From Chara braunii (Eukaryota; Streptophyta; Charophyceae; Charales; Characeae): a stretch of DNA of 60,394 bases. Location: NCBI GenBank assembly GCA_003427395.1, contig BFEA01000207.1, positions 2,356,811-2,417,204 of the forward strand, in the 5' to 3' direction. The notes under the pieces are model-generated. The model was given only the letters and a program-made list of their open reading frames with translations, made no database searches and was not told the origin of the DNA. Position numbers and translations under genes: made by a program. Shown piece by piece: positions 41,651-53,844 of the stretch (the stretch's first letter is position 1; each line of letters starts with the position of its first letter).

Positions 41651-44220
41651 GGAAGCAAGGCTGCTTGTGTATGTCTACTCAGTCCCTTATTTGATCAAAG
41701 GGATAATTAAACATAACACTAGGTTGTCATTATCTTCCGTCCACAGGATAGGCCGGCCATAGGCATGAGTCTATGCAACCCGATCCAATCAAGAAGACAA
41801 ACATCATTCATTCAACGGAGGAAATAACAACAAACGATGTTGAAGGATCAAATGAACCAAAATAGTTGTCAGCCAAATACGAGCATGCTTCAAGTTCTCC
41901 CTCAACTGATTTTTGCGTTTGACTCAGTTCACATGGTGAAACTTTGATCGTTCAAAATAAGCGGACGCAGAACCTCGATCATTCCCCAAAAGGGACAAAA
42001 AACACATATCATTCATTCACAGGGGAGAATACAGTTAAACGTGTATCGAAATAATAATGTCAGAGTCTTAATTAGTTCTCGTCATTAAAGCAACATCTCA
42101 ATCGATGCATACAGGAATACGCCTGACAAAAGATCACTCATATGACAACCATATCATACGTCCATCTCTCATCAGATACAAAGGAGCAAACGGAGGGGCT
42201 AGCCAAATCACCCGGGCTCACTGGTCTCTCAAATTCAACGTTGCTCGTCCCTCTGAGATCCGATTAAATTCAACGAGACGAGTGGGACATGACCTTAGGA
42301 GTTGGTAAGGGCGAGGGAGTCATTTAAATGTTATACATCCATGAAGGGAAACACTGAGAGAAAGAGATGAAAAGCAAAATTGAAAGATGTTGACGGAGTT
42401 GTAGCTTGATGGAAGAAGGGGACGACGGTAAGAGGAGTTACAAGCATGCAAGTAGATATAAGAAAAACTTGGCATTCCGCCATCGACTTAGCTTCCAAAA
42501 TAAGAGGAGGAACCGATAATCAATCCACACAAGTCCTTTGCACTCTGATTGTGGCCCGGGTCATGCAACCACTCGTATACACACACCTTCCTTACCCAGG
42601 TACTGACGATCTCAACCGCCACATACCAACCTCCGCTCCACAGGGATCGTCACCCCCCCAACTCGGCTTCTATACGGACTTGCCCAGATCCCGCAGTCCA
42701 TCACAACCACTCGACTCACAGCCTTGCAAAACTACAGTCGGCTTGTCGGAACTTTTCAACTCGTCGTACATACATCATTTAGCCACGACTTCCCTGAAGC
42801 TGGTTGATGTGTTGAGAGAGTTTTCTAAATGCTCTTATTGATTTCATAGTTGCGAAGAAGGAAATAGAAGATGGGAGAGAAGGGGGTAGGGATAGGAGGG
42901 AGTGAAGACAGAATAAGGGTTAATCGCCTAGGGAAAACCATATCGATGTTCCCGACGAGTTTTTTCGCACTCAATCAGATGACAACGTGAGGGAATTAAT
43001 CCTCCTTACACGATGTCGTCTGATGGCTTGAACACTTTGGGGGGGGATCGGTTTCCCATATGGGAATGAAGGTGGGAAATAGGAGGGTGCGAAAAGCAGT
43101 GTGGAGTGGGGCCAAGATTTAGACAGAAGGAGAGGGAGATAAGCGCGAAGGGAGAGGGGATGAAAAACAGTTATGGGTGAACTGAAGGAGTGAAGAAGAG
43201 AAAGATGAAGATGGTACGAGGCATAGCGGGAAGTGGGGGAGGTTTATATGCATGGTGCTGACACAGAGACAAAAGAACACAAAAACAGTTATGTTTCGTC
43301 CATTCCAGCTCTAAAGTTAATTTGAAGATTGAGAAGTTCCAAAACGATATATGCGCCTGGAATGAGATCCCTACTGAAAATTTACAGAGCTTTCAAGAGT
43401 GAATTTAGGAACATTCAGTTGCAAGAAAGAACACGTCACCGGGAAGTGTGCCCACAAATTCGAGAATTCTCAACTGCCGAACAAAATCCGTAGCTCGCTC
43501 ACGAAGGATTTGTGTAAGTCTTACAGAAATTCATGGATCGTCGGAGAGAAATTAGGACAAAGTCCGAGAAAAACAACAAGTTTTAAAAGTGGGAGGGCCT
43601 CGACGACCATTGATTCCATGCATCACCCACCAGCCAAAAAGAAAGGTACCCCTAAAGTCGGTTAGAGATCGAAAAAACACTAATAACAAAACTCTTGGCT
43701 TCAAAAGTACTTTCAGGAGCGGAAGCTGGTATGTCAGTTGCACGTGTGAGACGCGTTTTACATGTTGCATAGCCTTGCGGATGATGAGGTTCAACACTCC
43801 TGGCTTAGAGCATCCACATTGGAGTCCGGACCATGCAAACCACGACAGCCACACGCGGTGGAGCTGTGCCATCACGCATATACCCCCGACCTCTCAATTA
43901 TCGAAAAGTGCAACAAACATAGGATTCGAGAAAAACCTAACAAAACAAATTGTTAGAATTGCACAAAATTTATTTAAGATTATGATAGTACGTTTTTCGG
44001 ACCTCCTCAAGGAACAAAATTGTACGTGAACTGAGACAACCGCAAAAAAAAAAAAAATAAATTATTTTTTCATAACCATTCAAAGCGGCAGGGAAAAAAT
44101 AAAAAATTCACAAAAAATCAGTACCTAGTGAAGCACCGTATGTTCAAGAACCGAAATATCCTAATTTATTATTATATATATATATATTTTTTTTTATAGC
44201 CTTATAAGATTTGTAGTACT
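41651..44220. other. Unassigned sequence, about 2.6 kb
   Basis: ORFs at 42,446-42,841, 43,399-43,665 and 43,589-44,029 (plus) and 43,552-43,875 (minus) overlap one another or lack domains. Purine-rich stretches occur at 42,350-42,440 and 42,850-43,230. I see no terminal repeats or RNA genes. Confidence 0.35.
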
Positions 44221-44221
44221 A

Positions 44222-44450
44222 TGAACGTATTCGGTGGTTTTACAAACGCGCAAACATGTTATCATGCTCGTGAATACGTTCACTTAAAGATGTTCTCCCA
44301 TACATAGGCGAACATATTATGTTTTACTGTTTGTTTGATTTTTTTTTTTTCAACTCGTGTTTGACTAAGAATTTGAAGATGTCTCCTCGACAAAAATTGT
44401 TTGCATTTTTATTTTAAATAACATGTATTTTTTATAAGGGTTTTACAGTT
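44222..44450 (-). mobile_element. MULE-like MITE, copy 5, truncated
   Basis: The left part (GAACGTATTCGG, then CGTGAATACGTTCAC and GGCGAACATATTATGTTTTACT) and the following TTTCAACTCGTGTTTGACTAAGAATTTGAA block match copy 4 at 34,833-35,147 in the same orientation. The last third and the right terminus are missing or too diverged. Confidence 0.55.
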
Positions 44451-45470
44451 AATTTTTAAATTGATTTATAGTTATATAAATTAATTTTCGCAGAGTTTGG
44501 TTTTAACCTAACTGGTGAAAATGACTTGTGGTTGTATAAATGAATATTCACCAAAACTCATTTTTTTTAATATTTTTCAAGTTTGCCCTGTAGTTCTTTA
44601 AAATTGTAATGTTTGAGCTCTGCTTTTTGCCAATCTGCTGAGAATGACTTGTAGTCATATAAGAGGATATTGCAAGAAAGGGTTTTCTTGCACATTTTGA
44701 GGAACGCTTGACTTTTCGCTTTATTTTTCGCCTCCTTTATTGAAAAACGGTGAAAAACGCTCTCTTTTTCTATAAAAAATAACAGTTTCAGTTTTACTTC
44801 TTCATTCTATCTATAAAGAATGTGAGGTTTTGTGGTTTTGTAAGGTTTTCACGATCTTTGACCAGTGTTAAAATCATCTATTTCCCATAAATAACCATCC
44901 AGGGTTTGTGAGATCACGCTCGAATCCTTCGTTTTCGTCATTTTTTTATTCAAGACTTATTTCATTCTTAATTACGTTGTAGGACCTGACACACATAGAG
45001 CCCACTTTTGAGTTGGGGTTCCACCCCAATTTCCTAAAATACTTGACACTTTTTTTTCGCACTTTATGGACCTTCTCTTACTCCAACCAGAAAGTCACAC
45101 CGAGCTTGTGAGTGATTGTCGATAAGATCCCCCAATGTTTTGCAGGGAGTGCGGAGGTGCTGGGTTTTGTTGGGATGGCGGCCCGAGGGGGGGGGGAGTG
45201 ACGACGTGGCAAAGTTTTCTAGAACCTTAGGTGATCAGGCGGTGGTAGTATTCACAAAACGTTTGTTTGTTTTTTTCAACTATATTCTTCATCTTTCAAA
45301 TTCTGTCAATTCACCTTCACTACGTACGTACCACTGCTCCTAAGGCTTACATAGGGGACCCCTGCGAACATTGTCTCCCGCCTCACGGAAAAGTTGATTT
45401 CGTTCTTCGAGACATTTGTTAAAATTGTCTCTATACAAAGGAGATTAGCATCGCCCCTGCACACAAAATA
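44451..45470. other. Unassigned AT-rich sequence
   Basis: A diverged duplication around GAAAATGACTTGTGGTTGTATAAAT (near 44,517) and GAGAATGACTTGTAGTCATATAAGA (near 44,640) is visible. A 75-codon ORF at 45,116-45,343 lacks domains. It looks like intergenic or LTR sequence. Confidence 0.35.
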
Positions 45471-45479
45471 AAGGGAGGA

Positions 45480-45535
45480 ACCGAAGATCCTAGCTCAGTG
45501 GGTACACCCATGAGCTCAAACCCGGGTTCGGTCCA
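45480..45535 (+). mobile_element. tRNA-like SINE head 1
   Basis: TAGCTCAGTGGGT at about 45,493 fits the pol III A-box TRGCNNAGTGG. GGGTTCGGTCC about 30 bases later approximates the B-box. GAGCTC sits between them. The acceptor stem cannot be closed, so it is not a tRNA. It may be the 5' head of a SINE that continues to the right. Confidence 0.4.
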
Positions 45536-45599
45536 GATGATGGTACATAACGAATAAAACCAAAATTGTCTGAGGCCAATTCATTCAATGACGATATGC

Positions 45600-45660
45600 C
45601 GTATATTTGTAAGGCACGCAAGTGGCATTCAGGAGGTCTTGGATTCAATTCCCATTCAAT
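45600..45660 (+). mobile_element. tRNA-like SINE head 2
   Basis: GTAAGGCACGCAAGTGGC at about 45,611 is followed by AGGTCTTGGATTCAATTCCC. The second phrase looks like a tRNA variable arm plus T-arm with a B-box (GGATTCAATTCC). The A-box side is poor. It lies about 110 bp after the first tRNA-like head, so the two may belong to a dimeric element. Confidence 0.35.
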
Positions 45661-46079
45661 TTAGCCTCATGTACCTTACAGGGCATGCTTAGTGCCCGCC
45701 ACCTACAAATAGCCCGTTGATCCCTCCAATTGGCATTAAAAAACAGTCTCTACTGATGTTCATAGGGGCAGGGGTAATCAGGGAGGCACAACGACTGGCT
45801 ACTCACATGATGTTATATCCCTCTGCTACCGGTTGTCTCGTGGTGAGTGTCCCCTACTGGGTGTTCCCTGAAGGCAATACGGCCACCCGGTGTCAGATTA
45901 GACATAAGATTCAATTTACCTAGGATGACTGGAAGGCCATAACCCTTAAAAAAAAATAAAAAAATGATGATATGTCAAGGTCGTCGCAGTTTTTTTTTTT
46001 TCAATTAAAAAAAAAGGAGGAAAAATATATGACTTGATTTCCTCAAGGGGGTTCGGAAGTGCAGTTGTGGGCGCTTTCT

Positions 46080-46290
46080 TTCCCTATCCCTTGCTCCCAT
46101 TCCTCTTAGGATTTTAGCTTTGGTTGGATACATATGATGTAGCGATAATTTGATCCCTAATCCTAAGTGTCGTTCTCCCCTCCTTTCCTTGCCTTCCCGT
46201 TCTCTTAGGATGATAGCTTTGGTTGCCTCTCTTCCTCTTAGGAACATTCACTTTTCCCTTCCTTGTTCATACTTTGTTAGGATGATAGTC
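46080..46290 (+). repeat. CTTAGGATxxTAGCTTTGGTT repeat, three copies
   Basis: CTCTTAGGATTTTAGCTTTGGTTGG near 46,103, CTCTTAGGATGATAGCTTTGGTTGC near 46,202 and TTGTTAGGATGATAGTCTT near 46,274 are embedded in pyrimidine-rich spacers. Spacing is about 100 and 72 bp. No function evident. Confidence 0.7.
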
Positions 46291-47229
46291 TTATCTGGGT
46301 TTTGGTTTTCAGGGCCCTGAGGGCATCCTTTTAGATAGGGTTGCGGATCAGTCAAAGCAGCGGTCTCGCACGGGCCATTATTTTCTCTAGACGTATTCCC
46401 AATGCCCGCACCTAAGCTGGGTAATGGTCCCAAAAGTTCCAGTAACCCAGTTTGTTTGCCCGGGTTGGTTGTTAAAGACTCCCTTATTTTGCAATGAAAT
46501 GATCTTTGTCCTTTTATGAAAAAACAAACAAAGTGCACTTGTGAGACGACCGACTAGGAAGGAAGAAAATGTGCAATCTGTGGCGTCCCAAATCGTTATT
46601 CTATTGTCGATGCTGGTGGGCCTAGCTCTTCAGGCACCACTAGCGAAATTTTGGAAAACGATGATGTGTAGTTCATCCTAATGTACTGGAGCACAAGCCT
46701 AAGAAGCCTAAGGGGCTGACCCTACAGTTTTTTTTCGCCAAAAAATAGGGAAAAGTACCACCAAAGATGGGTCCGCGACATTCGGCACATGAAAGGAAAT
46801 TATGCCCCCACAGGGCCGTAGACACAGGGACTCTTGCAGAATCAACGACGAAAGGGACTGCATGCCAACAATACTTGCGGATGGGCGAGGCCAATGGTAC
46901 CTGCGGATGAACGTAGCACGGAGGGAAAGCCGACAAAGGGGAAACAAAATATATTGAATCATGGTAACACCGACTTTCTGGGAAACGGTTAGGGGGTCCG
47001 ACAGTTTTCCATCATTGTACCCACCACACGCTTACAGTCACGATAATGGTGACATGCAACCGTTCAAGAGAAGAAACACCCAATTTTTTTTTTCAACGGG
47101 GACCCGAGGTACCGTGTAGGATGTTAAATTTTCCCCAGAAGTACCCTAATTAAAGAATGTGGGATCAGAGCCTAAGCTACTGATCCGACAATCTGTAGTG
47201 AAGGAATTTTCGGGCTTGCCACGAGATCC
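46291..47229. other. Unassigned sequence
   Basis: Two minus-strand ORFs at 46,673-46,962 overlap in different frames and have no domain. GGTTAGGGGGTCCGAC near 46,988 and AACGGGGACCCGAGG near 47,095 recall the MITE interior phrases at 36.8-37.2 kb. Confidence 0.35.
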
Positions 47230-47400
47230 CAAATTATTCTGAAATACGCCCAGTGCGACTTCCTGTTTCGGAGTGAGAGGGGGTCCGAAAGTGCGTAAAA
47301 GAGGCGTGTCAAGGACTTTAGGAAAATAGGTTGGAGTCTGAGGTCGGAACTGAGATCTTTAGTGTCAGGTTTCAAGGACAAAAGTGCAAAGGGGTTCAGC
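47230..47400 (-). repeat. LTR-related fragment
   Basis: GGCGTGTCAAGGACTTTAGGAAAAT followed by GGAACTGAGATCTTTAGTG matches GGCGTGCCAAGGATTTTGGGAAAAT and GGAACTGAAATCCTCCATG at 40,985-41,050. Most differences are transitions. Since 40,911-41,650 is placed as an LTR, this is probably a fragment of a related LTR. Confidence 0.55.
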
Positions 47401-50339
47401 GAAAGGCCAAGTTTTCTGATCTACACTTCCCGGAGCCGGGCGGCTAGTTCCGTCGACCTCGTCCCTTGGGGCGGCCTCGGATTTTGTGTACAGAGGGAAC
47501 GCAACGACTGTCTCTTTGTTTTAACACATGTCGTCTGCGGGTTTCACAGACCTCGGAGCCTGACGTTGACGGCCTCAGGCGGAGGTTGTTTTCTCTGTGC
47601 TCAGCTCGGAACGGGTTTGTCGGGCAAATCTCGCGGCCCTGTAGGTGTAATATCATCGACACTCAGAGCACGACCTTCGGGGCCAGTAGGGGGTTATCGC
47701 ATTAGTGGGGACGACCGTTAGATTGTGGTAGGGATAGAAGGGAGGGAAATTGGTTTCTATAGCGACGAATCCTGGTTCCACGTAGGCCTGGTGGCTACAC
47801 GTGTTGAGGTAATCCGGGATTTGGGGATCTTGTCCTATGGCTTGCTGGGAGTCCCATGCACACAACCGATCGTTCTCAGTTTGGCATGGAAATACAGGTT
47901 CATAAGAGATGCTCGTTTTCCTAGTACCTCTGGTACTTACGGTCCCTCAGACAGTCGTGGTCAGTGATCCAAAATGGAATGCCGGTGTCTATGTCTCGTG
48001 AGGAAATTTTAATTCATACATTCATGCGTTCACATCGCAACCTGGTTCAAGTTGGAAACGGATCATGCAGACACGAGTATATGTGATGACCGCCTTGTCT
48101 TTTGGGTCATTCGTATATGCGCGTGCACAGGATCTGTCTCTGACAGGGTTTAAGATAACTCGTTATGCATGCATGTAGTCTAATCTCTGTCTATTAAGAA
48201 AGACGACATCCGCAGACCTAATGCAAATTAGACAACTGATTCGAAGCGACATATGCAAACAGACGGGTGTCCAAAAGAAAAAGAGAAGGAGCAATTTCTT
48301 ACACATCAAACAACAAGACGTCTGAACCGTACATGGAGTATTCCCTCGACTCAACAATTGATAATGTCCATGTTTTTGAAACAGTCAAACAATCAATCGA
48401 AACTACAGCCACCTCACATCCCTGGTTTATGAAAAAGAAAGAGGCGGGGGAAAAAAATGATAATTCACACATCAATCGAAGAAAAGAAAATATGAGATTG
48501 CCACAACGAAGATGACCAATACCAAAATCAAAATTATACAGAGGATGCGAATAGAAAAAACCACTTCAATCCACCACGTCGTCTTTCTTTCTCACCATTT
48601 CTCTGATGGGGCCAATCCGTTGCCTCGCGCCTACCAACAATCACGAAGTTGTAACCCTGCTTAACCGGAGTGTGCAGCCAGGTTCGTCCGTGTACCACAG
48701 TTCTTCGTGGCCACACGTCAACCTTGCACAAATCAGCATCTGCTCGTCAGATCGCCCTCCCTACTCACCGTCCTGTCTCCGCTCGTTAGCCCATCCTCTC
48801 GACTGTGTTAAGTCCAAACTGTAGATTAGAGAGAGAATTAGTCGTGCTTGCAGACTTTATAACACTCAGTATTTGCGCAAGACGATTCCGGATTACTCTG
48901 AAGCAGAAGGGAGAGGGAAGAAAGAAGTGTCCGCATCTGCATGGCTGAGCTGCAGCGTGGGGGACGTAGCCACTCTCCACCCATCCGTCAAGTCATGCAT
49001 CTTTTCGTCAATGAGATGGATAGAAAAGGGGCGCATGTTTTAGCGCTGAAAGAAATCAAGAAGGAGAAGATTACAGTTACACTTGCACTCGCCAAGAAGG
49101 AGAAAGAAGAGATTACAGTTGCGATTAGAATTAAGGTGCGGCGGGAAAGCGCAGGATAGGGTACAACAAAGTGTGTGCGAGAAAGGAGCATTGTGCGATT
49201 ACCGTTGTCGAGCGCATCGGTCCGGCACCGCGCAACGTGGGGTGGGACCCTCCCGGCCGCGTCACGTAGGAGTTGGTCTGATCCTCGTCGAGAATACACA
49301 TGGAGCTTCCGCAAACCGTTCCGGCAGAGTGCGCCAGCCATACCTCTCGCGAGCCCCAACGACAGGATAGGGCCTACACGTGGCACGACTTACCTCCACC
49401 TTATGGGAGTTGTTACCTCCCTTCGGTGGCGTATCCCCGCCGAGCTACCAGTCCACAGTACGAAAGCTAATTAGTTGCAATCGCAAAGGTGGACCAACAG
49501 AGGGCGTTTCTCATTCGCTAGCATAGGGGGTACGTGCGGTTTTATGCCTCTATCGGACCCGCACGCAAACAGACGCCTTGGGGGGGCTGAGGTCCCAAGC
49601 ACGACTCGTCGTCGTCGGGTGACTAGGACGCATTCCCTAGTGTCGGCTGCTGATCGGCATAACCTGAACAGCGGGCCTACGGCTTGCCAAAGGAGTAAAG
49701 ACTTAAAGGGGTGTGGCCACCTAGGAGGGTTAAACTCCTGCGGAATGGCGTGGGATAGGAGTCGAGTCGAGTCTTTTTTGAGTCCTGATTGAATGCTTAT
49801 CAAGAGAAAGCCTATGGTGGCACAACCTGCGAGGGCACTACCGCTAAAATAACAACATGGTGGGTTGTAGATCTGGCACGATCACCCAGACTATGGTGGG
49901 CGAGGATAGAGACTTGACCTTCCTGTACTAGACTGCAGGAAGAGTCTATGATGAGATTGATGTATATATAGGGTTGATTGTGAGAATTGTTGGAGGGAGG
50001 CAAGAGTGCCTTCAAAGGTCTCGGTTAGGGCCCAATTCCCTGATTATAGCCCTACTTGCAGGGTAAACACTCGGGACACTTAATGAGAAGCCGACGTTTG
50101 TCTAGGACGAGGGGAAGAGGACAGTTGAGAGGGCTGCCGAAACTTATGTTGTAGTACGTATGTCTAGTACACGGGCGTCTGCCAATCAGGACAATGGAGA
50201 CCCAGGTTGGAATTATGACAGCATATAGTTGTGTTTGGCATGATTTGATGGAGGCCTCGAACCTGAGTCTGTCGACTGATTGGATTGGTTCCTTTCCCGT
50301 CAGCAATTTGAAGTTTGAATGAATTTATAGCTTTTTGAT
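47401..50339. other. Unassigned sequence, about 2.9 kb
   Basis: Overlapping ORFs occur on both strands at 47,362-47,967, 48,606-49,474 and 49,471-49,803 in a moderately GC-rich context. None shows a domain. A short AAGGAGAAGATTACAGTT / AAAGAAGAGATTACAGTT duplication is at 49,063-49,120. This may be old LTR material. Confidence 0.35.
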
Positions 50340-50600
50340 TCTGCGAAGCGATGGGGACGTCGCTTAATTTGGTCCGGTAAGCTGTCGGTGCGAATACCCT
50401 TACAAATGTATCCGCCCTGGTTTTTGCAAGCGACGAGAAATAAGTTTGATTGAAAGTTTACGTATATCGCACGAGGCGCGGCTGAGGCTATGGTTATGGT
50501 TGACTGATGGTTGACTAGAGTAGAGAGGGTGTGGGCGCGCAGATTTAAGGCGCGCGTGATCTTTCTGCCTATTGATGATGGTGGAGTCGACTTTATTGCC
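50340..50600. repeat. Interspersed repeat shared with 6.44-6.66 kb
   Basis: This is the second copy of the repeat at 6,440-6,660. Shared blocks are GCCCTGGTTTTTGCAAG, GAGAGGGTGTGGGCGCGCA and AAGGCGCGCGTGATCTTT in the same order and orientation. The minus-strand 142-codon ORF over it is probably incidental. Confidence 0.6.
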
Positions 50601-53600
50601 GACCCGTATTTTATCCTTCTAATTAAATCAGAATTGAAAAGATTTTGTCTCGTGATTGGTGCGTTTTGCCTGTGGTTTGCGCGTACATGTGGAGGACGAC
50701 ATCGACAACGAAGGGATTTTGAACGCATTTTTTGGTAGATTCGTGCGTCGCGCAGTACTAGTTTATTTAGGGATCCGTCAAAGCTAGACCCGAACTTGGG
50801 CCTAACATTGTTTGGTTACGGCATCGGACTTCAACAAAGGGGGTTCGGGGATCGAGATCGAGCAGCAACGACACGGGGATATTACAGTAGCGCGAAGGAA
50901 ACACGGGGTTGAAGGTCGGTCGGGCTATCCCCTTTTGGTTTTGTCGGCGGCGATATCGGAACAGGTATTAGTCGTTCCTTTCCATTGACCGTCGTATTTT
51001 GGAGATTAAAAGTTTCTAAATATTTTATTAATTGTTGGCATTATTTTTATGCGTCAGGCGTCCTTGACTCTGACATGATACCGGATTAGAAGCCGTCATA
51101 ATGGTCAAGGACTTTAAGAATGCACATCTTTGGTTTTACCTACGCTTCGGGTCTGGTGAGATCAAGTGGGGGTGTGTTGTATCCGTAGGACGGACTGGAG
51201 TGCGACTACAAACTGCTCTCGTGACTGCATCGAAGTTACCCCGTGGCAGCCACGTCCGTGCTCAAGCCCCCAATAAGCCCGTAACATCAGGGTCAGGCTT
51301 CTCCGATGGACCAGTCACGATACCTCTCCTCAAGTTTCCTCCCCCTCTGCGCACCGAAGCAGTTTCTGCTCAATGTCACTCGGGGAGGACGAACGACACA
51401 TCTCTGGGAAACGGGCGTGGGTCCGACCAGGCAGCAGCGGGCAGAGCAGATAGCGCAGTGGGCGGCGGGTGCTGGTGAGAAGCGACGGGCGGCTGTGGAG
51501 GCAAGGCGAGGCAGCGCACCTGAAACCACCACTAGTGCTGAGGTGTTATTACCACCATGACCCACAACAGGCCAACGTCCTCCTACCACAGTAGCGGCGA
51601 GCTGGCCCGAACAACCGGGCGTAGACCAGGCGCCTTAGCGCCGGGTGTTGTCAGGCAGATCGTTTTTGCAGGTAAGTGGTTACACATGTGTAGCGCATTT
51701 TGACTTCCTCGACCATCGAGCTCCGACTTGTATCAGTAGGCGCCACTGTAGCATTGGATAGCACAAAAGGAAAAACCTTTAACGGAGTAACGGACACGAC
51801 AGAGACAGGGAGGAGGCCCGGGAAGAATCGGGGTGGCAGACTATGCCAAATACAGTCGAAAGGCGAAGATGGCGTTGAAGCAAGTCGCGTGTCGCCACAG
51901 ATAAAATGTCCACTCAATTCTACACGGAATCGAACGAGTGAAGAATGAATACGGGGTTTTTCAGACAGGTTGATCACGATGCCTCAGTTAGAAAAGGGAA
52001 AGAGGAGGTGTAGTGGAAGTTAGTAAGGAAAGTTAGTGTGGGAGGATATGGTGGAAGAAGAAACGGCGGGGATAATAAATTGAGATACCACTCCGTTTTC
52101 GAAGGAATCGAGTGGGGTAGAGGTTAGAATAAGGGCTTCTAGATAAGGCGAGTTCAATGGCAGTGTTAGTCTGATTGATAGGTTAGTAGAAATCAAAGTT
52201 AGTAGAGGAAGGATGTGCGCGGGATATTTGTGCGTGTAGATATGGTGGGGGCAAAAAATAGATATTCCGGTCGGTTTTTGAAGGGATCGAGTGTGGGAAA
52301 GTGATACTTTAAGGTTTTTAACCATCGTAAATGTGATGACGCGATTAGTTTTTGAGTTGGGATTTTGGTTTTGTGACACAGTGATTCTGAACTGCACCCG
52401 AAGGAAAAGGAAATACGCTCACCATTAGGTGGAGATGAATCCGTTCGTGGTTTAGCAATAGATACATTCTCACTTTACACTAGAGAAGGATTCGCATGTT
52501 ACGAATACTGTTTCTCTATGATTTTTTCTGGGAGGTGATTTGGTTGCACTCACCTTTGTAGCCATGTTGTCCCTGACTTCGGGCTCGCTGTGTTTGGTCG
52601 ACTCGGTCTCATTCCCGTTGATCAACGTTATCATGACGACTTGACTTTGTCCCGTGAAGTCACCTTGTAGTCTACACAGGGCATTCTTGTTGGTGTCGTG
52701 ATCCTTTTCGGTCGACCCTTTTTGAGCCAGTGTGCAGATTAGGGTAGGATAGTGAGGCGAACGAGGAAAGGAGGAGGAGGGCATTAGCAACCGATAAGAG
52801 CAGGCGAGTTGTTTGCTGCTAGTCACAGTTAATCGAGTAAGCGGGAGCGACGGGCTGAGTCGGACTGCGTGGTATGCTTATACCAGGTCGATGGGGACTG
52901 ACCTGCGAGGTAAAGCGGGCGACGCGGGATGAACCGGGAGGCAAACTACTGAGCCAAGCTATGCGCCAAACCAATACGAGTTAGCAAGGTATTTGTTGTT
53001 CAATATACTGCTTATCCTACCAAACGAAGTAGCGGGGCCCGACTGCGAGTAGGGTGCTTGTCGAAGCATAGTGAGGACTACACAGCCGAAATTTGCGCAG
53101 ACTTTGCTCGCTGCTCGGCTAGCTAAACCGCGCTGTTGCTTTGCTACGAAAAAGAAAAAGACTGCGTTTTTGATCCACGACCCGTGTTTTGGGCTACGGC
53201 CGGGAAGTTTCAGATCTCGAGCTTGCGAAGGAATAGAGACCATTGAAATAGGGGGAGGGGGATCGCCAAAGAAGTTAAGAGCAGGCGGTTTGACTTCAGT
53301 TGACTAAGTAACCATACGTTCCGGCCACCATTGCGGGGCCCTCAGGCAACTGAAGATTACATGACTCTCTCTTGGGAGTTGATTGTCCCTCTCTTGTATC
53401 TCGAGCGTTTGAANCCCCTTATTTTTTGCCTTTCTTACTCTCAGTCTAGTCCTGTTACGAGAGGAAGGCGGCAGGCGGGATTGCAACCCGTAGGACCTCA
53501 ATAAGACTCTGTGGGGAGTCAGCCCACCGATTGCGGAAGCTCTGCCGGAACTCTGGAGGAGTTATGGAGGCAGGGAACTGAGAGGTAACAATTGTTTTTC

Positions 53601-53844
53601 TTCTATAAACCCAGTTATAACCCATTATCTGTATTCCTTGTTATATTTTGACTGCGTATATTGCTTGCATCCCTATTTTGACTTTTAGTTTGACTTTCAG
53701 AACATACGAGACTAAATTAAAAAGATGATTGTGCAAGTTGCAGTTTCAACTTTTGTTTGTCCGACTGAAAGCAGATTGTGGGATTGCATCCGGGGGAAAG
53801 GTGGAAGGAAGGCAGTTTTGCTTGTGATTGACTAAGTCAACCAA
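50601..53844. other. Unassigned sequence, about 3.2 kb, possibly LTR of the right-hand element
   Basis: ORFs on both strands (51,101-51,589, 51,651-51,977, 52,020-52,397, 52,470-52,826, 52,959-53,501) are short, overlapping and domain-free. The 5' LTR and primer site of the element occupying 53.8-60.4 kb should lie in here, but I could not mark them. A single ambiguous base is at 53,414. Confidence 0.35.

Noticed and set aside
42446-42841. 131-codon ORF as a host gene
   Set aside because: No domain, overlapping ORF in another frame, and no supporting context.
46673-46962. Cys-containing minus-strand ORFs as a zinc protein
   Set aside because: Two overlapping frames of similar length, with no spaced metal-binding pattern.
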